From NCBI RefSeq assembly GCF_947241125.1, contig NZ_OX365700.1:2884001-2948000 (forward strand): a DNA stretch of 64,000 nucleotides, given 5' to 3'. Shown one piece after another: positions 33,817 to 43,098 of the stretch. This DNA is from Nitrospira tepida (GTDB lineage Bacteria > Nitrospirota > Nitrospiria > Nitrospirales > Nitrospiraceae). Position 1 is the first letter of the stretch. Every line of letters begins with the position of its first letter. Position numbers and translations under genes: made by a program. The notes below the pieces were generated by a model that did no database searches, was not told the DNA's origin, and was given only the letters and a program-made list of their open reading frames with translations.

Positions 33817-36800
33817 ATGGGCAACGAGTTCGATAAAAATCAACTCGTCGACATCTTTGTCGCCGAATCCAGCGATGCCGTCTCCAGCATGCAGGCGGCG
33901 CTGAATCCCGCCGACCAGTCGCTGCCCAGCCCTCAGGTGGCCCAGGAACAGAAGGCCCTGGCTCACCGTACGAAGGGGGCGGCGCTCCTCTATGAGTTTC
34001 CCACACTCGGCAAGCTGTGCGACATGCTGGAGCACCTCTTTGAGCGGGCCACCGAGTTCTCCAGTTCGGACTGGCCGCGCGTCGTGGGGACGCTTCGTGC
34101 GTTGGTGGATGCCGCGCAGGTGCAGATCAACGCCATCGCCCATAGCCACCAGGAGCAGGATGATTCGTTGACGGCCGTCAAGGCCGAGTACGCCGAAGCC
34201 CTGATGTTGCTGAAAGCGGCTCAGGAGCCTCAGCAGGCTGAGTTACCAGACGCCTCGTATCTCATGCCGGCCATTGACGATGAGGTCATGTCCTACTTTC
34301 TTCCCGAGATGGAAGAACACTTGGGTAGAATTCAGGCGCATCTGGAGCATCTGTCCGCCAACCCCGACGACCCTGATCGTATGCATCAGTTGTTCCGGTC
34401 GGTCCACACCGTCAAAGGGTCCGCACACACGGTCGGATTCACGGTCATTGGAGATGTCGCCCTTCCACTTGAAGAGCGGTTGGGCGAAACCCGAGACGAT
34501 CGCAGCGCGATTTCCGCGTCCTTGTTGGAATTGACCGCGGAAACCATGCGCGTGGTCCGCCGGCTGCTCGCCAGAGACACCGCACAGCTTGATTCACTCC
34601 AACGGGACGTGCCGGCGCTCCTGTCGAGACTTCAGGCGTCCCGACCGGCAAGCGTCCTGCAGCCCGACGGAGGACGGCAGGTCCCGTCTTCGACGCCCAT
34701 ATCGGTTCCCAGCACCACGGTCGCCCCGCTTGAGACCGGCACTGTTGTCGAGCCGGCCCACCATCCGGATGAGCTCACGGCCGAATACCTCTGTCCTGTA
34801 CTCGACCCAGAGGTGCTTTCCTATTTTGTTCCCGAAGCCCAGGAACATCTCGATGCGCTCGAAGCCTTGCTGTTGAAGCTTGAGAAGGCGCCGCACAGCA
34901 TGGACTTGATCCATCAGTTGTTCCGAAGCGCCCACACCCTCAAGGGGTCGGCACTCACGGTGGGCTTTACCTGCATTGGCGATCTTGTCCATTATGTGGA
35001 AGATCTCATGGGCGCGTTGCGCGAGGGGCGCATGAAGCTCCTCGCCGGGATGACGGACCTCATTCTGCGATCCATTGACGTCGTCCGGCTCCTCATGCGT
35101 CGCGATCCTTCGACGTTGCCGCAAGTCCGCGAACGCTTCCGCGCCGTCGCCAAAGAACTGCAGGCGTTTGCGAGCCCTAGCGCTGCGGGAGCGGTGGCAC
35201 CGGCGCAGGCCTCGCCTCCGGCCGAGCGGGCCTCGCCAGCGGCTCAGGAGGCGCGCGAGGCGCCGCAGTCGGAAGAGTCCTCCGGATCACAGGGACACGA
35301 CGTCATTCGCGTCAATCGCGAACGGTTGGAGCGGCTGCTGAACCTGGTTGGTGAGTTGGTGATTGGACGGGGACGCCTTGAACAGCGGTTGCTCGTCCTC
35401 GAGCATCTGTCGAATCAGGTCCAGTCGTTCAAAGGCAAGATGCTCGAAACGGTCAGGAGCTTCGAGGAAAAGCACTCCTTCACCCTTCCGACCGCCACCC
35501 CTTCTGCCGGCCCTCCGTCAAGTCCCGCTCACGTCCCCGGCCTGCAGGACTTTGGCGCGTTGGAATTCGATAAATATGACGACTTCAACATCCTGGCGCG
35601 GCGCATTTCTGAAGTGACCGCCGATGTTACAGAGGCGATGGCACAACTCTCGGGGTCCATCCGCCAAGCGCGCGAGGACATGAGCCAGCTTCAACATCTG
35701 ACGCTCGGCATGCGGGACGAAATCGCCCGGGCCAGGATGGTGGCGATCGGAACCCCGTTCACCCGCTTCCGCCGAGCCGTTCGGGAGATGGCCCGCGCCA
35801 CCGGAAAAGAAGTGACGTTGGTCACGTCGGGCGAGCATACGGAGGTGGATACCGGCATCGTCGAACGTTTGGTCGAACCGCTCGTGCACCTCGTCCGCAA
35901 CGCGGTTTACCACGGCATCGAGCCGGCAGGAGTCCGCGTGGCCCAGTGCAAGCCCGCGGTCGGAACCGTCTATCTGCACGCCGCCCATCGCGGCAACGCC
36001 GTGGTTATCGAAGTCGAAGACGACGGAGCGGGGATTGACACGGACAAGGTCAAGGCCAAGGCCGTTGCCAAAGGACTCGTTTCTGCCGCGCTGGCGAAGA
36101 CCATGCCGGATTCAGAGGCCATGAAGCTGATTTTTCTGCCCGGCTTCTCGACGGCCGACGAGGTGGGAGACCAGGCCGGACGGGGCGTCGGCCTCGATGC
36201 CGTCAAGAAAGTCATTGAAAGCATGAACGGCTTCGTTGAGATTGAAACGGCGAAAGGAGTCGGCACCAAGTTCACCCTGAGCCTTCCGCTCACGTTGCTG
36301 ATCGCCACAGCCTTGATTGTGCGGGCCGGCACCCAACGGTACGCCATCCCACTGCCGAGCGTCCGAGAGGTCACCATCCCCACCGACAACACACTGCAAC
36401 GGATTGCGTCGGATTGGGTCTTGCACGCCGGCAATGAAGCGATTCCTGTCCAGTCGCTGACGCACGCCTTAAGCGGCATTCCCGCGGAGGTGCCGGAGCT
36501 GTCGCCGATCGTCATTGTCCGGGCGCCCACCGGCTCGCTCGGTCTGGCCGTCGATGAGTTGTTGGGCCGGCAGGAAATCGTCGTCAAATCACTCGGCTCG
36601 CTCAAGGTTCTCGAACGATCCAGTTTTGGAGGCGCCTCGATCGACCCCGAAGGCCGCGTGATCTTGGTCGTCGATGTCACCAGACTTGGGCAAGGGGACC
36701 GAGTCGCAGCGCTCTCCGCCGTAGAAGCGGCCGACCCGCCTCAACTCAGCGACCAGGGATCGCTCTCCGGTGCGGCTGCCCAGGAAGAGGCCCCTACCGG

Positions 36801-37182
36801 TCCTGCCATTCTCTTGATCGACGATTCGCTCAGCATCCGCAAGTTCGTCGCCCGCATGTTGGAGAATGCCGGGTATGCCGTCGATACCGCGGTGGACGGG
36901 GAGGACGGCCTGCGCAAGGCCGCCGCCAACCGCTATCGCCTGGTTATTACGGATTTGGAGATGCCGAAACTCAACGGATACGAAGTGATCCAAGCGCTTC
37001 GAGGTCGGGCTCAATCCCAGACGCTCCCGATCGTGGTGATGACGACCAGAGCCGGCGACAAGCATCGCCAACTGGCGCTGAACATCGGCGCCAGCGGGTA
37101 TATCGCCAAGCCCGTTGAAGAACGGGCGCTGATCGCTGAAGTAGAGCGCTGGTTGCAACTGCCCCAGTCGATGCGAACGTGA
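33817..37182 (+). CDS. Hybrid chemotaxis kinase CheA (PilL/ChpA-like) with three Hpt domains and a receiver
   Basis: An 1121-aa cytoplasmic kinase. Three Hpt-type domains carry the histidine at about residues 50 (HRTKGAA), 197 (HTVKGSA) and 373 (HTLKGSA). An Ala/Pro/Glu-rich linker is followed by the dimerisation helices (interrupted by an insert around 545-600). The ATPase domain has an N-box LVRNAVYHGIE, G1 DDGAGID and G2 GRGVGLDAVK. A CheW-like domain follows, and a C-terminal receiver with Asp 1046 in ITDLEMPKLNGYE. This layout matches the ChpA/PilL kinases of type IV pilus systems, though with fewer Hpt domains than ChpA. No cheR or cheB is seen in the window. Confidence 0.92.
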   Translation: MGNEFDKNQLVDIFVAESSDAVSSMQAALNPADQSLPSPQVAQEQKALAHRTKGAALLYEFPTLGKLCDMLEHLFERATEFSSSDWPRVVGTLRALVDAAQVQINAIAHSHQEQDDSLTAVKAEYAEALMLLKAAQEPQQAELPDASYLMPAIDDEVMSYFLPEMEEHLGRIQAHLEHLSANPDDPDRMHQLFRSVHTVKGSAHTVGFTVIGDVALPLEERLGETRDDRSAISASLLELTAETMRVVRRLLARDTAQLDSLQRDVPALLSRLQASRPASVLQPDGGRQVPSSTPISVPSTTVAPLETGTVVEPAHHPDELTAEYLCPVLDPEVLSYFVPEAQEHLDALEALLLKLEKAPHSMDLIHQLFRSAHTLKGSALTVGFTCIGDLVHYVEDLMGALREGRMKLLAGMTDLILRSIDVVRLLMRRDPSTLPQVRERFRAVAKELQAFASPSAAGAVAPAQASPPAERASPAAQEAREAPQSEESSGSQGHDVIRVNRERLERLLNLVGELVIGRGRLEQRLLVLEHLSNQVQSFKGKMLETVRSFEEKHSFTLPTATPSAGPPSSPAHVPGLQDFGALEFDKYDDFNILARRISEVTADVTEAMAQLSGSIRQAREDMSQLQHLTLGMRDEIARARMVAIGTPFTRFRRAVREMARATGKEVTLVTSGEHTEVDTGIVERLVEPLVHLVRNAVYHGIEPAGVRVAQCKPAVGTVYLHAAHRGNAVVIEVEDDGAGIDTDKVKAKAVAKGLVSAALAKTMPDSEAMKLIFLPGFSTADEVGDQAGRGVGLDAVKKVIESMNGFVEIETAKGVGTKFTLSLPLTLLIATALIVRAGTQRYAIPLPSVREVTIPTDNTLQRIASDWVLHAGNEAIPVQSLTHALSGIPAEVPELSPIVIVRAPTGSLGLAVDELLGRQEIVVKSLGSLKVLERSSFGGASIDPEGRVILVVDVTRLGQGDRVAALSAVEAADPPQLSDQGSLSGAAAQEEAPTGPAILLIDDSLSIRKFVARMLENAGYAVDTAVDGEDGLRKAAANRYRLVITDLEMPKLNGYEVIQALRGRAQSQTLPIVVMTTRAGDKHRQLALNIGASGYIAKPVEERALIAEVERWLQLPQSMRT

Positions 37183-37218
37183 AACCCGGAGGCGGCGCCC
37201 GGCGCGCTCGCAAACCGC

Positions 37219-37695
37219 ATGGCCTTTCGCCAACGTGTGACCACTCCGACCGCCGATTCCCACACCGCGCGCTTCTTGGTCGTTCGTCTTCACCGCACGT
37301 ATCTGGCCATTTGGGCGGAAAGCGTTCGTGGCGTGTTCACCGAACGGGAGTGTGATCCCAAACGGGATATCGTCTTGCTCGGGGAGCACTACACGCCGAT
37401 GAATTTGGCTGCACGATTCCGGTTGCCCGATCCACGACCGACCCCGGAGACCCGAATCGTGCTCTGTAGTCGGGATCGCTGGCGTTGTGCCAGCCCGGTG
37501 GATCAGGTCATCGGATTGACCGATATCCGTCGGGAGCACATTCTGCCGCTGCCCCGTCTATTCAGCGGCGAGGAACGGATGTGGTTCCGAGGACTGTTCT
37601 TGTTTCAGGAGGCGGTCGCCCTTCTGGTCAACCCCGACTGGCTTGTTCAAGAGGACCAGACAGGCCGGCGGCTTGCCAATGCGGTCGGATCGTAG
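37219..37695 (+). CDS. CheW-like domain protein (divergent)
   Basis: A 158-aa protein with a divergent CheW fold: ARFLVVRLHRTYLAIWAESV at the front, IVLCSRDRWRCASPVDQVIG in the middle and a hydrophobic end (FRGLFLFQEAVALLVNPDWL). The usual NLRG loop is replaced by TPMNLAARF. Probably a second coupling protein for the array or a CheA-competing one. Confidence 0.7.
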   Translation: MAFRQRVTTPTADSHTARFLVVRLHRTYLAIWAESVRGVFTERECDPKRDIVLLGEHYTPMNLAARFRLPDPRPTPETRIVLCSRDRWRCASPVDQVIGLTDIRREHILPLPRLFSGEERMWFRGLFLFQEAVALLVNPDWLVQEDQTGRRLANAVGS

Positions 37696-37785
37696 GGCGG
37701 GCGTTGTTGGGCGCGATGCCATGGATGATGAAGCCGTGCGTGCTCCTGCGCCGGCATCCGAGACCGTTGACGGAGCGATCAAAAC

Positions 37786-38250
37786 ATGCTCAAACATACC
37801 CAGCCATCGGGCAAGCCCGTTCCGGTCGCCGCCACCATCCAACTTCTGGTGTTCCGGATCGGAGGACACACCTTCGCCGCCCGAGCGGAGGAGGTCGGCG
37901 GGGTCCAACCTTGGCCGATGACGATGCCGGTTCCCAGTTCCTCGCGATTCCTCACCGCCATCGCCCGCCGGCACGATGAAGTCCTGCCCGTCTACGACTT
38001 GGCCGGACAGCTTTCCCTTTCAATTCGGGACTCAGCTCCCTTGGCCCTTTTGGTTAAACATGCACTGGGTCCGCTGATCGTACGAATTGATTCTGAAATT
38101 CCTTCGCTGGAAACGGTCGGGGCTGATATGATTCGGCCTGCGTCCGGACTCTATCCCGGGGTGAGGCAGGTTTGTCGACTGACCCACCTCGAGGTCCCGA
38201 TGCTGTCGCTTCGGACGCTTGGGACGACACAGGAGAGTGTGACCGCATGA
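37786..38250 (+). CDS. CheW-like domain protein (divergent)
   Basis: A 154-aa protein with a CheW-type start (IQLLVFRIGGHTFAARAEEV), a middle strand DEVLPVYDLAGQLSL and a C-terminal VPMLSLRTL. The third CheW-like protein of the cluster. Sequence is far from the one at 31309, so it probably binds a different partner. Confidence 0.7.
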   Translation: MLKHTQPSGKPVPVAATIQLLVFRIGGHTFAARAEEVGGVQPWPMTMPVPSSSRFLTAIARRHDEVLPVYDLAGQLSLSIRDSAPLALLVKHALGPLIVRIDSEIPSLETVGADMIRPASGLYPGVRQVCRLTHLEVPMLSLRTLGTTQESVTA

Positions 38251-38269
38251 CCTCACCAGGGAGAACCCT

Positions 38270-39754
38270 ATGCCGCGTGTTTTAGTTGCAGACGACAGCA
38301 TCGCGGTACGCAAGGTGGCGGAACGCCTGTTGAAGGAGGCGGGGCTGAATGTCACCCTGGCTGCCAACGCCGAAGAGGCCATCACCTTGCTGGAGCATGA
38401 CCCGCCGGACATCGTGGTGTCCGACGTCATCATGCCCGATAAGAGCGGCTACGAAGTCTGCGGCTATGTCCGCTCGCACTCAAAGTTTGCGGCTATTCCC
38501 GTCCTTCTGATTTCCGGCATCGTCAATGATGACGTCACGAAGCAGGCGGAATCCTGTCGCGCGGACGGCGTGCTCAAGAAGCCGTTTCAAGGGACTTCGC
38601 TCCAGGACCGTGTCTCCGCGCTCCTGCACAAACGCCAACCAGCCGCCCCGCCTGCTCCGGCTCCGGCGCCGCCTTCTGCGCCCGCCGATCTCAAACCGAC
38701 GGAATCGGCACGAGCTGCTTCCGCCGCACCGGCCCAGCACATTGCGGACCATGAGCTGGATTCTTACCGTCTGGCGGCCAGCCGCCTGAAAGAAATCGAA
38801 CACGAACTCGCTCAAGAACGAGCGCGTTCCTCCACATTGGCCCACGAACTGGAGGAGGCCACACGTCAACAGGCGCAAGCCGGCTCTCTGGAAGATCAGT
38901 TGCGCGCCGAGCGTGACCATGTCGCGCAATTGATGCAACGCGCCTCCGATTTAGAATTGGAGGCCAAGCGAGGGCAGGAAGCCGAGGTGGCGCTGGCGGC
39001 CGAACGCGAACGAATCGCCCAACTGACGACCGCGTTGTCGGAAGCGCAAGCAGCGGCTCAATCGGAAGCGCAGCACGCTCAGGAGATCGCACAGGCCCTC
39101 GAAGAACACCGGGTCCGGGTGGCGGAACTGACCCAGGCCCTCGCCGGAGCGCGAGAGACCGCACAAAAAGTACAGGAGCTCGAAGCAACACTGGTGGCCG
39201 AGCGGGCGGCACAGGCTGAGTTGGTCAAGCAGATGACCGAGCTTGAACAGAAAGCGACACGTCTGGCGGAAGTTGAATCCGACCTCCAGGAGGCCAGCGC
39301 CGAACGCGACGGCCTGCGCAAACAGTGCGCCGCAGCCGAAGCCGAACTCGGCATGCGGACGAACGAAGCGACGCAACTCCGAGATCAACTGCGCGCCGCC
39401 CACGCCGCCTTGGCGGACGCCCGCCAGCACATCGAGCAGGTGGACGCCGATCTCGCCAATGCGAAACCTCAGGCCTCCCGCGTGCCGGAGTTGGAACAGA
39501 CGCTGGCGACGGTCCAGGAACGCGCGGAGCAATTGGCCGCGGAACTTGCGGAAGCCAAGCCCAAGGCGGATCGTCTTCCCGACCTCGAACGCGCCCTTGC
39601 CGCGGAGCGGGAACGCAACGATGCGCTCATCCGCCGTATCGGTGAGGCAGAACATGCCGCCGAGCAATCCGCCAAGCGCTTGGAAGACATGGCCAGAAAG
39701 CTCGGAGAAATTGCGGGGCTCGCATCAAAACTGGGAAGCGGCCCCGGTCGATAA
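38270..39754 (+). CDS. Receiver domain plus long coiled coil (FrzS/AglZ-like layout)
   Basis: A 494-aa protein. Residues 1-122 form a receiver (VADDSIAVRK; phospho-Asp in VVSDVIMPDKSGYE; Lys in LKKPF). A Pro/Ala linker is followed by roughly 320 residues of Ala/Glu/Gln/Arg heptads with no proline, a long coiled coil. The design is that of FrzS and AglZ of Myxococcus, which place motility machinery at poles or focal sites; unlike those pseudo-receivers this one keeps its phospho-acceptor. It is probably an output of the CheA at 33817. Confidence 0.82.
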   Translation: MPRVLVADDSIAVRKVAERLLKEAGLNVTLAANAEEAITLLEHDPPDIVVSDVIMPDKSGYEVCGYVRSHSKFAAIPVLLISGIVNDDVTKQAESCRADGVLKKPFQGTSLQDRVSALLHKRQPAAPPAPAPAPPSAPADLKPTESARAASAAPAQHIADHELDSYRLAASRLKEIEHELAQERARSSTLAHELEEATRQQAQAGSLEDQLRAERDHVAQLMQRASDLELEAKRGQEAEVALAAERERIAQLTTALSEAQAAAQSEAQHAQEIAQALEEHRVRVAELTQALAGARETAQKVQELEATLVAERAAQAELVKQMTELEQKATRLAEVESDLQEASAERDGLRKQCAAAEAELGMRTNEATQLRDQLRAAHAALADARQHIEQVDADLANAKPQASRVPELEQTLATVQERAEQLAAELAEAKPKADRLPDLERALAAERERNDALIRRIGEAEHAAEQSAKRLEDMARKLGEIAGLASKLGSGPGR

Positions 39755-39785
39755 CCGGCAACCCTGTGACATCCCCTCTCTAACC

Positions 39786-40724
39786 ATGGCAGAACCGGCG
39801 GTCGCAGGCGATGAGTTTCAGCGCGAACTCCTTGAACTTTTCGCCGCCGAAGCCTACGAGTGGCTCGCGCAGATTCAACAGGCGCTCGCCCGCTTCCAAG
39901 CTTCCCTGGATCCCTCCGTGAGGTCCGACGCCTTGGACGTCATCGCCCGCGGAATTACCAGCCTGGGAGGGTCCGCAGCCACAATCGATCTTCCGGCCAT
40001 CCAGGAACTGGTGTTCAGTCTTCTGCCATTGCTGGAGCAGCTCCGCGGAGCGGACTCGATGGGCGCCAGCGAGACGCTCGCCAAGCTACGCGACTCGCTC
40101 GCCAACATCACGGAACTGGTGGCGTCCAATACCGGCATCCCCGCGACCGTCACCTTTGAAGCGCAGCAGCCGGGCCTGCGCCACGCCAAAGAGTTGCTGC
40201 ACGCGCTCCATACGCTGCGCCGGACGCAGATGCGCACAGCGCCTGCTCCCCGTTCCGTGATAGACAGCGTGATCCGACTGGTGCAGCAGGACCTGGAGCG
40301 GGGATACTCCCAAGTGGATCCGCCGACCCTCGTCGCGCAAGTGGACGAGGTCTGTCGCGATCATGACGATTTTGTCCGCCGGGTACAGTCCGCGCTTCCA
40401 TTCCTGAGTGCAGCCGTGGCGGCCTTGAAATCCATGTCCCGCCAGCCGGCCTCGAACCGTCCTGTTGATCGGACTACGGAATGTCTCCAGACGGTGGATC
40501 AGCTTGTGGATCAAGCACGGCAACGCGACGCCGTGCCATTGCTGCATTTCTTTCAGGGCCTGTCCTCGTTCATCAAGATTGCAACCGAGCGCCGGTTGGC
40601 GATATCTGCCCAGCGGTTCGGAGCGGTGGAGACTCGCTTGGCCGCCCTGGGAGCAACCGCCCAGGCATGGCTCGAAGCCGAGCGAGAGGAACGAACGGCG
40701 ATCGTCGAACTCCTAGCGGCCTGA
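39786..40724 (+). CDS. Helical protein with Hpt-like fold lacking the phospho-histidine
   Basis: A 312-aa helical protein. Residues about 5-110 resemble an Hpt domain (FAAEAYEWLAQIQQALARFQ; then ITSLGGSAATIDLPAI). Aligned to HTLKGSA in the neighbouring CheA, the histidine position is Thr and the lysine is Gly, so it cannot take phosphate in the usual way. The rest is helical without motifs. ATG 39786 is the first sensible start; the longer frame overlaps the coiled-coil gene. It may bind the receiver proteins without phosphotransfer. Confidence 0.7.
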   Translation: MAEPAVAGDEFQRELLELFAAEAYEWLAQIQQALARFQASLDPSVRSDALDVIARGITSLGGSAATIDLPAIQELVFSLLPLLEQLRGADSMGASETLAKLRDSLANITELVASNTGIPATVTFEAQQPGLRHAKELLHALHTLRRTQMRTAPAPRSVIDSVIRLVQQDLERGYSQVDPPTLVAQVDEVCRDHDDFVRRVQSALPFLSAAVAALKSMSRQPASNRPVDRTTECLQTVDQLVDQARQRDAVPLLHFFQGLSSFIKIATERRLAISAQRFGAVETRLAALGATAQAWLEAEREERTAIVELLAA

Positions 40725-40828
40725 TCAACGGCCTTTCTCTTATGAAATTCTCGGCCTTCCGTCCTGTCGGACCGCACCGAACCATGTGGACAAGACAAGC
40801 GGCGACCGTCGGACATTGAGGCAACCCG

Positions 40829-41623
40829 ATGGCCTATGAGCAGTTCTGGGGCTTGCAGACTCGACCGTTCGACAATGTTCCCGATCCGAGGTTTTACTTT
40901 CCATCCGCGAAGCACGAGACCGCCCGCCAGCGCATGCTCTATGGAATCGAGGCGCGAAAGGGAGCCCTGTTGTTGACGGGCGCCATCGGATCGGGAAAAA
41001 CCCTGCTGAGCCGGGCGCTCGTCCTCGCCCTTCATCCGTCCCGCTACGACATGGCGCTCGTGACCAACCCGGCGCTGCCCGTCGTGGAATTTCTGGCGGA
41101 GATTGCGTATCAGTTCGGCCTGAGTCCTGAAGGCAGCAAGCGGGAACTGATGCACCGACTGCATGACCGGTTCCTCCAGAACCATCAACAAGGTATGACC
41201 ACGGTGTTGATCGTCGACGAAGCCCAAAGCATCACGGAAGACCGCATTTTCGAAGAACTGCGGCTCCTCCTGAACTTTCAGTTGAACCATCAATGTCTCG
41301 TGACGCTGCTGCTGATGGGCCAACCGGAATTGGCCGACCGGGTGCGCGGCATCCTGCAACTGGATCAACGCATTGCGCTGCGCTGCCACCTGCTGCCGTT
41401 CGACGAAGAGGAGACGCGGGCCTATATCACCGCCAGACTCCGATCTGCGGGAACGTCCCGCGACCTGTTTTCCAAGGATGCCCAGTCCGAGATTCACCGG
41501 CAGTCCGGCGGCGTGTGCCGCGTGATCAATTCCATCTGCGATCTCTGTTTGTTGCTCGGATCTCTGGACGCGGTGGATTGCATCACACCGCTCCTGGTCG
41601 AGCAGGCGCTGAAGGTATTGTAA
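40829..41623 (+). CDS. ExeA/GspA-type AAA ATPase
   Basis: A 264-aa AAA ATPase with the family opening MAYEQFWGLQTRPFDNVPDP and the pattern RFYFPSAKHETA. Walker A is GAIGSGKT and Walker B is VLIVDEAQ; a sensor 1-like region LLLMGQPEL follows. Unlike ExeA it ends after the AAA domain and lacks the peptidoglycan-binding part. Members help to assemble secretin-type machines such as type II secretion or type IV pili. Confidence 0.85.
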   Translation: MAYEQFWGLQTRPFDNVPDPRFYFPSAKHETARQRMLYGIEARKGALLLTGAIGSGKTLLSRALVLALHPSRYDMALVTNPALPVVEFLAEIAYQFGLSPEGSKRELMHRLHDRFLQNHQQGMTTVLIVDEAQSITEDRIFEELRLLLNFQLNHQCLVTLLLMGQPELADRVRGILQLDQRIALRCHLLPFDEEETRAYITARLRSAGTSRDLFSKDAQSEIHRQSGGVCRVINSICDLCLLLGSLDAVDCITPLLVEQALKVL

Positions 41624-41633
41624 AGGCAAGCCG

Positions 41634-42716
41634 ATGGCAGACCATCAGGCGATGATCAATCAACAGGCCGACGCAGACGGCTGGTATCAAGCGGCGACAC
41701 GGGAACTGTCCCGCCTCAGCCGGACAGTCCGATTGCAGGACCCGCTGGATCTCACCAAGTTGGCGGACATCGCGAAAGGCATGACCACATCGCTCGACCG
41801 ATCGGAGGCTCTCGTCGTCCAGGCGCTGTCGGCCCCGTTGGGAGACCGGTTGATCGCCAATCTCGTGCACGTGGGCATCCTGGCCGCACGAATCGGTTTA
41901 GGTCTCGGCTACAACGGCCGCCAATTGGAGCAACTCACCCTCGCGGGCCTTCTGCACGACATCGGCATCTTTTCGGTGCCGCCGTCGCTGATTCAAAAAC
42001 CCGGCAAACTGACGCCGCAGGAACGAGCCGTCCTGGAACAGCATCCCGAGGCCGGCTTCAAGACGATCACGCGACTGGGGCCGGACTATGACTGGTTGGC
42101 GACCGTGGTGCGCCAGGCGCATGAACGATGGTCCGGCCAGGGGTATCCGCAGCGGCTCAAAGGCAGCCAGATTCATCCCTTCGCCCAGGTGATCGGGTTG
42201 GCGGACGTGTTTGAAGCGTTGGTCAGCCCGCGACCCTATCGCCGCCGCATGCTTCCGCACGAAGCCATGCGTGAACTGTTGCGGCACGAGCGAGGCGCCT
42301 TCTCGCGGACGGTCCTCAAGGCGCTCGTCGAACAACTGTCCGTCTATCCCCTGGGAACCAAGGTCCGCCTGAGTTCAGGGGATGAGGGGTTCGTCATCCG
42401 CCTCAATCCACGGTTTCCCATGAGACCCGTCGTCCAGATCGGCGATGAAGACTCGGGAAGCGAGCTCACGACCGTGATCGACCTAAGCTCAACGCCGGAC
42501 CTGTGTATTCTGGATGCCGTCGCCCCGCCGGAACCTCACTACCTGTCGCGTTCGCCGGACAAACCTTCACCGATTCTTTCCGAAGAGGAACCCCAATCCT
42601 TTTCCGATCGCTTCTCGGCTCTGCTGGAAGGGCTTGATGAGATCGCCTCCACTATTCAACAGGTGGTGGAGTCTCAAGGAGAATCCCCGGAATCCGGCTC
42701 TTCGTCTGTCCCATAA
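41634..42716 (+). CDS. HD-GYP domain protein (c-di-GMP phosphodiesterase-like)
   Basis: A 360-aa soluble protein. The HD-GYP core lies at about residues 80-240: LAGLLHDIGIFSVP, the metal His in EQHPEAGF, AHERWSGQGYP, and ADVFEALVSPRPYR. The usual HHExxDGxGYP reads AHERWSGQGYP, so one histidine and the Asp are changed; activity may be reduced or altered. The C-terminal 100 residues are a small beta-rich part and an acidic tail. The gene follows the ExeA-type ATPase by ten bases. Confidence 0.82.
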   Translation: MADHQAMINQQADADGWYQAATRELSRLSRTVRLQDPLDLTKLADIAKGMTTSLDRSEALVVQALSAPLGDRLIANLVHVGILAARIGLGLGYNGRQLEQLTLAGLLHDIGIFSVPPSLIQKPGKLTPQERAVLEQHPEAGFKTITRLGPDYDWLATVVRQAHERWSGQGYPQRLKGSQIHPFAQVIGLADVFEALVSPRPYRRRMLPHEAMRELLRHERGAFSRTVLKALVEQLSVYPLGTKVRLSSGDEGFVIRLNPRFPMRPVVQIGDEDSGSELTTVIDLSSTPDLCILDAVAPPEPHYLSRSPDKPSPILSEEEPQSFSDRFSALLEGLDEIASTIQQVVESQGESPESGSSSVP

Positions 42717-43098
42717 CATCCCCCTGTTGCCACCGCAACCTCTGTTCCCCCTTGCCAAGACAGCCTGTCGATTTCCTGCCACGCACCAACCAGGGCCGTC
42801 GTGTATGTCCGAGGATGTCCTTGAACTGTCGAGACGCCATCCGCCTAAATCTTGGGCAGTTTGCATGAAGAGGCCGCGCCGTCTGATCGCCGGGATCATC
42901 TCCACATGGTTACCCACAGGGCTTGCACAATTTCTGTGGAAAGCGCAGGTGCGCGTGGTCGATCTGTGATGGAGCAATCAGCGTCCGTGATTCCTGAACG
43001 GGATCTTCGTATAATCGCCCGAGCCCGTTTCAAAGCAGTCGGGGAGGAAAGGGGGCGGCCGATCGGCCGAACCCACCTCCTCATAGGGAGCGAAGGCG
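42717..43098. other. 382-base gap, no gene found
   Basis: Short open frames here lack family features. The right end has a purine-rich stretch with an inverted repeat GGCCGATCGGCC (43056-43067) before the next gene. No promoter was found with confidence. Confidence 0.4.
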
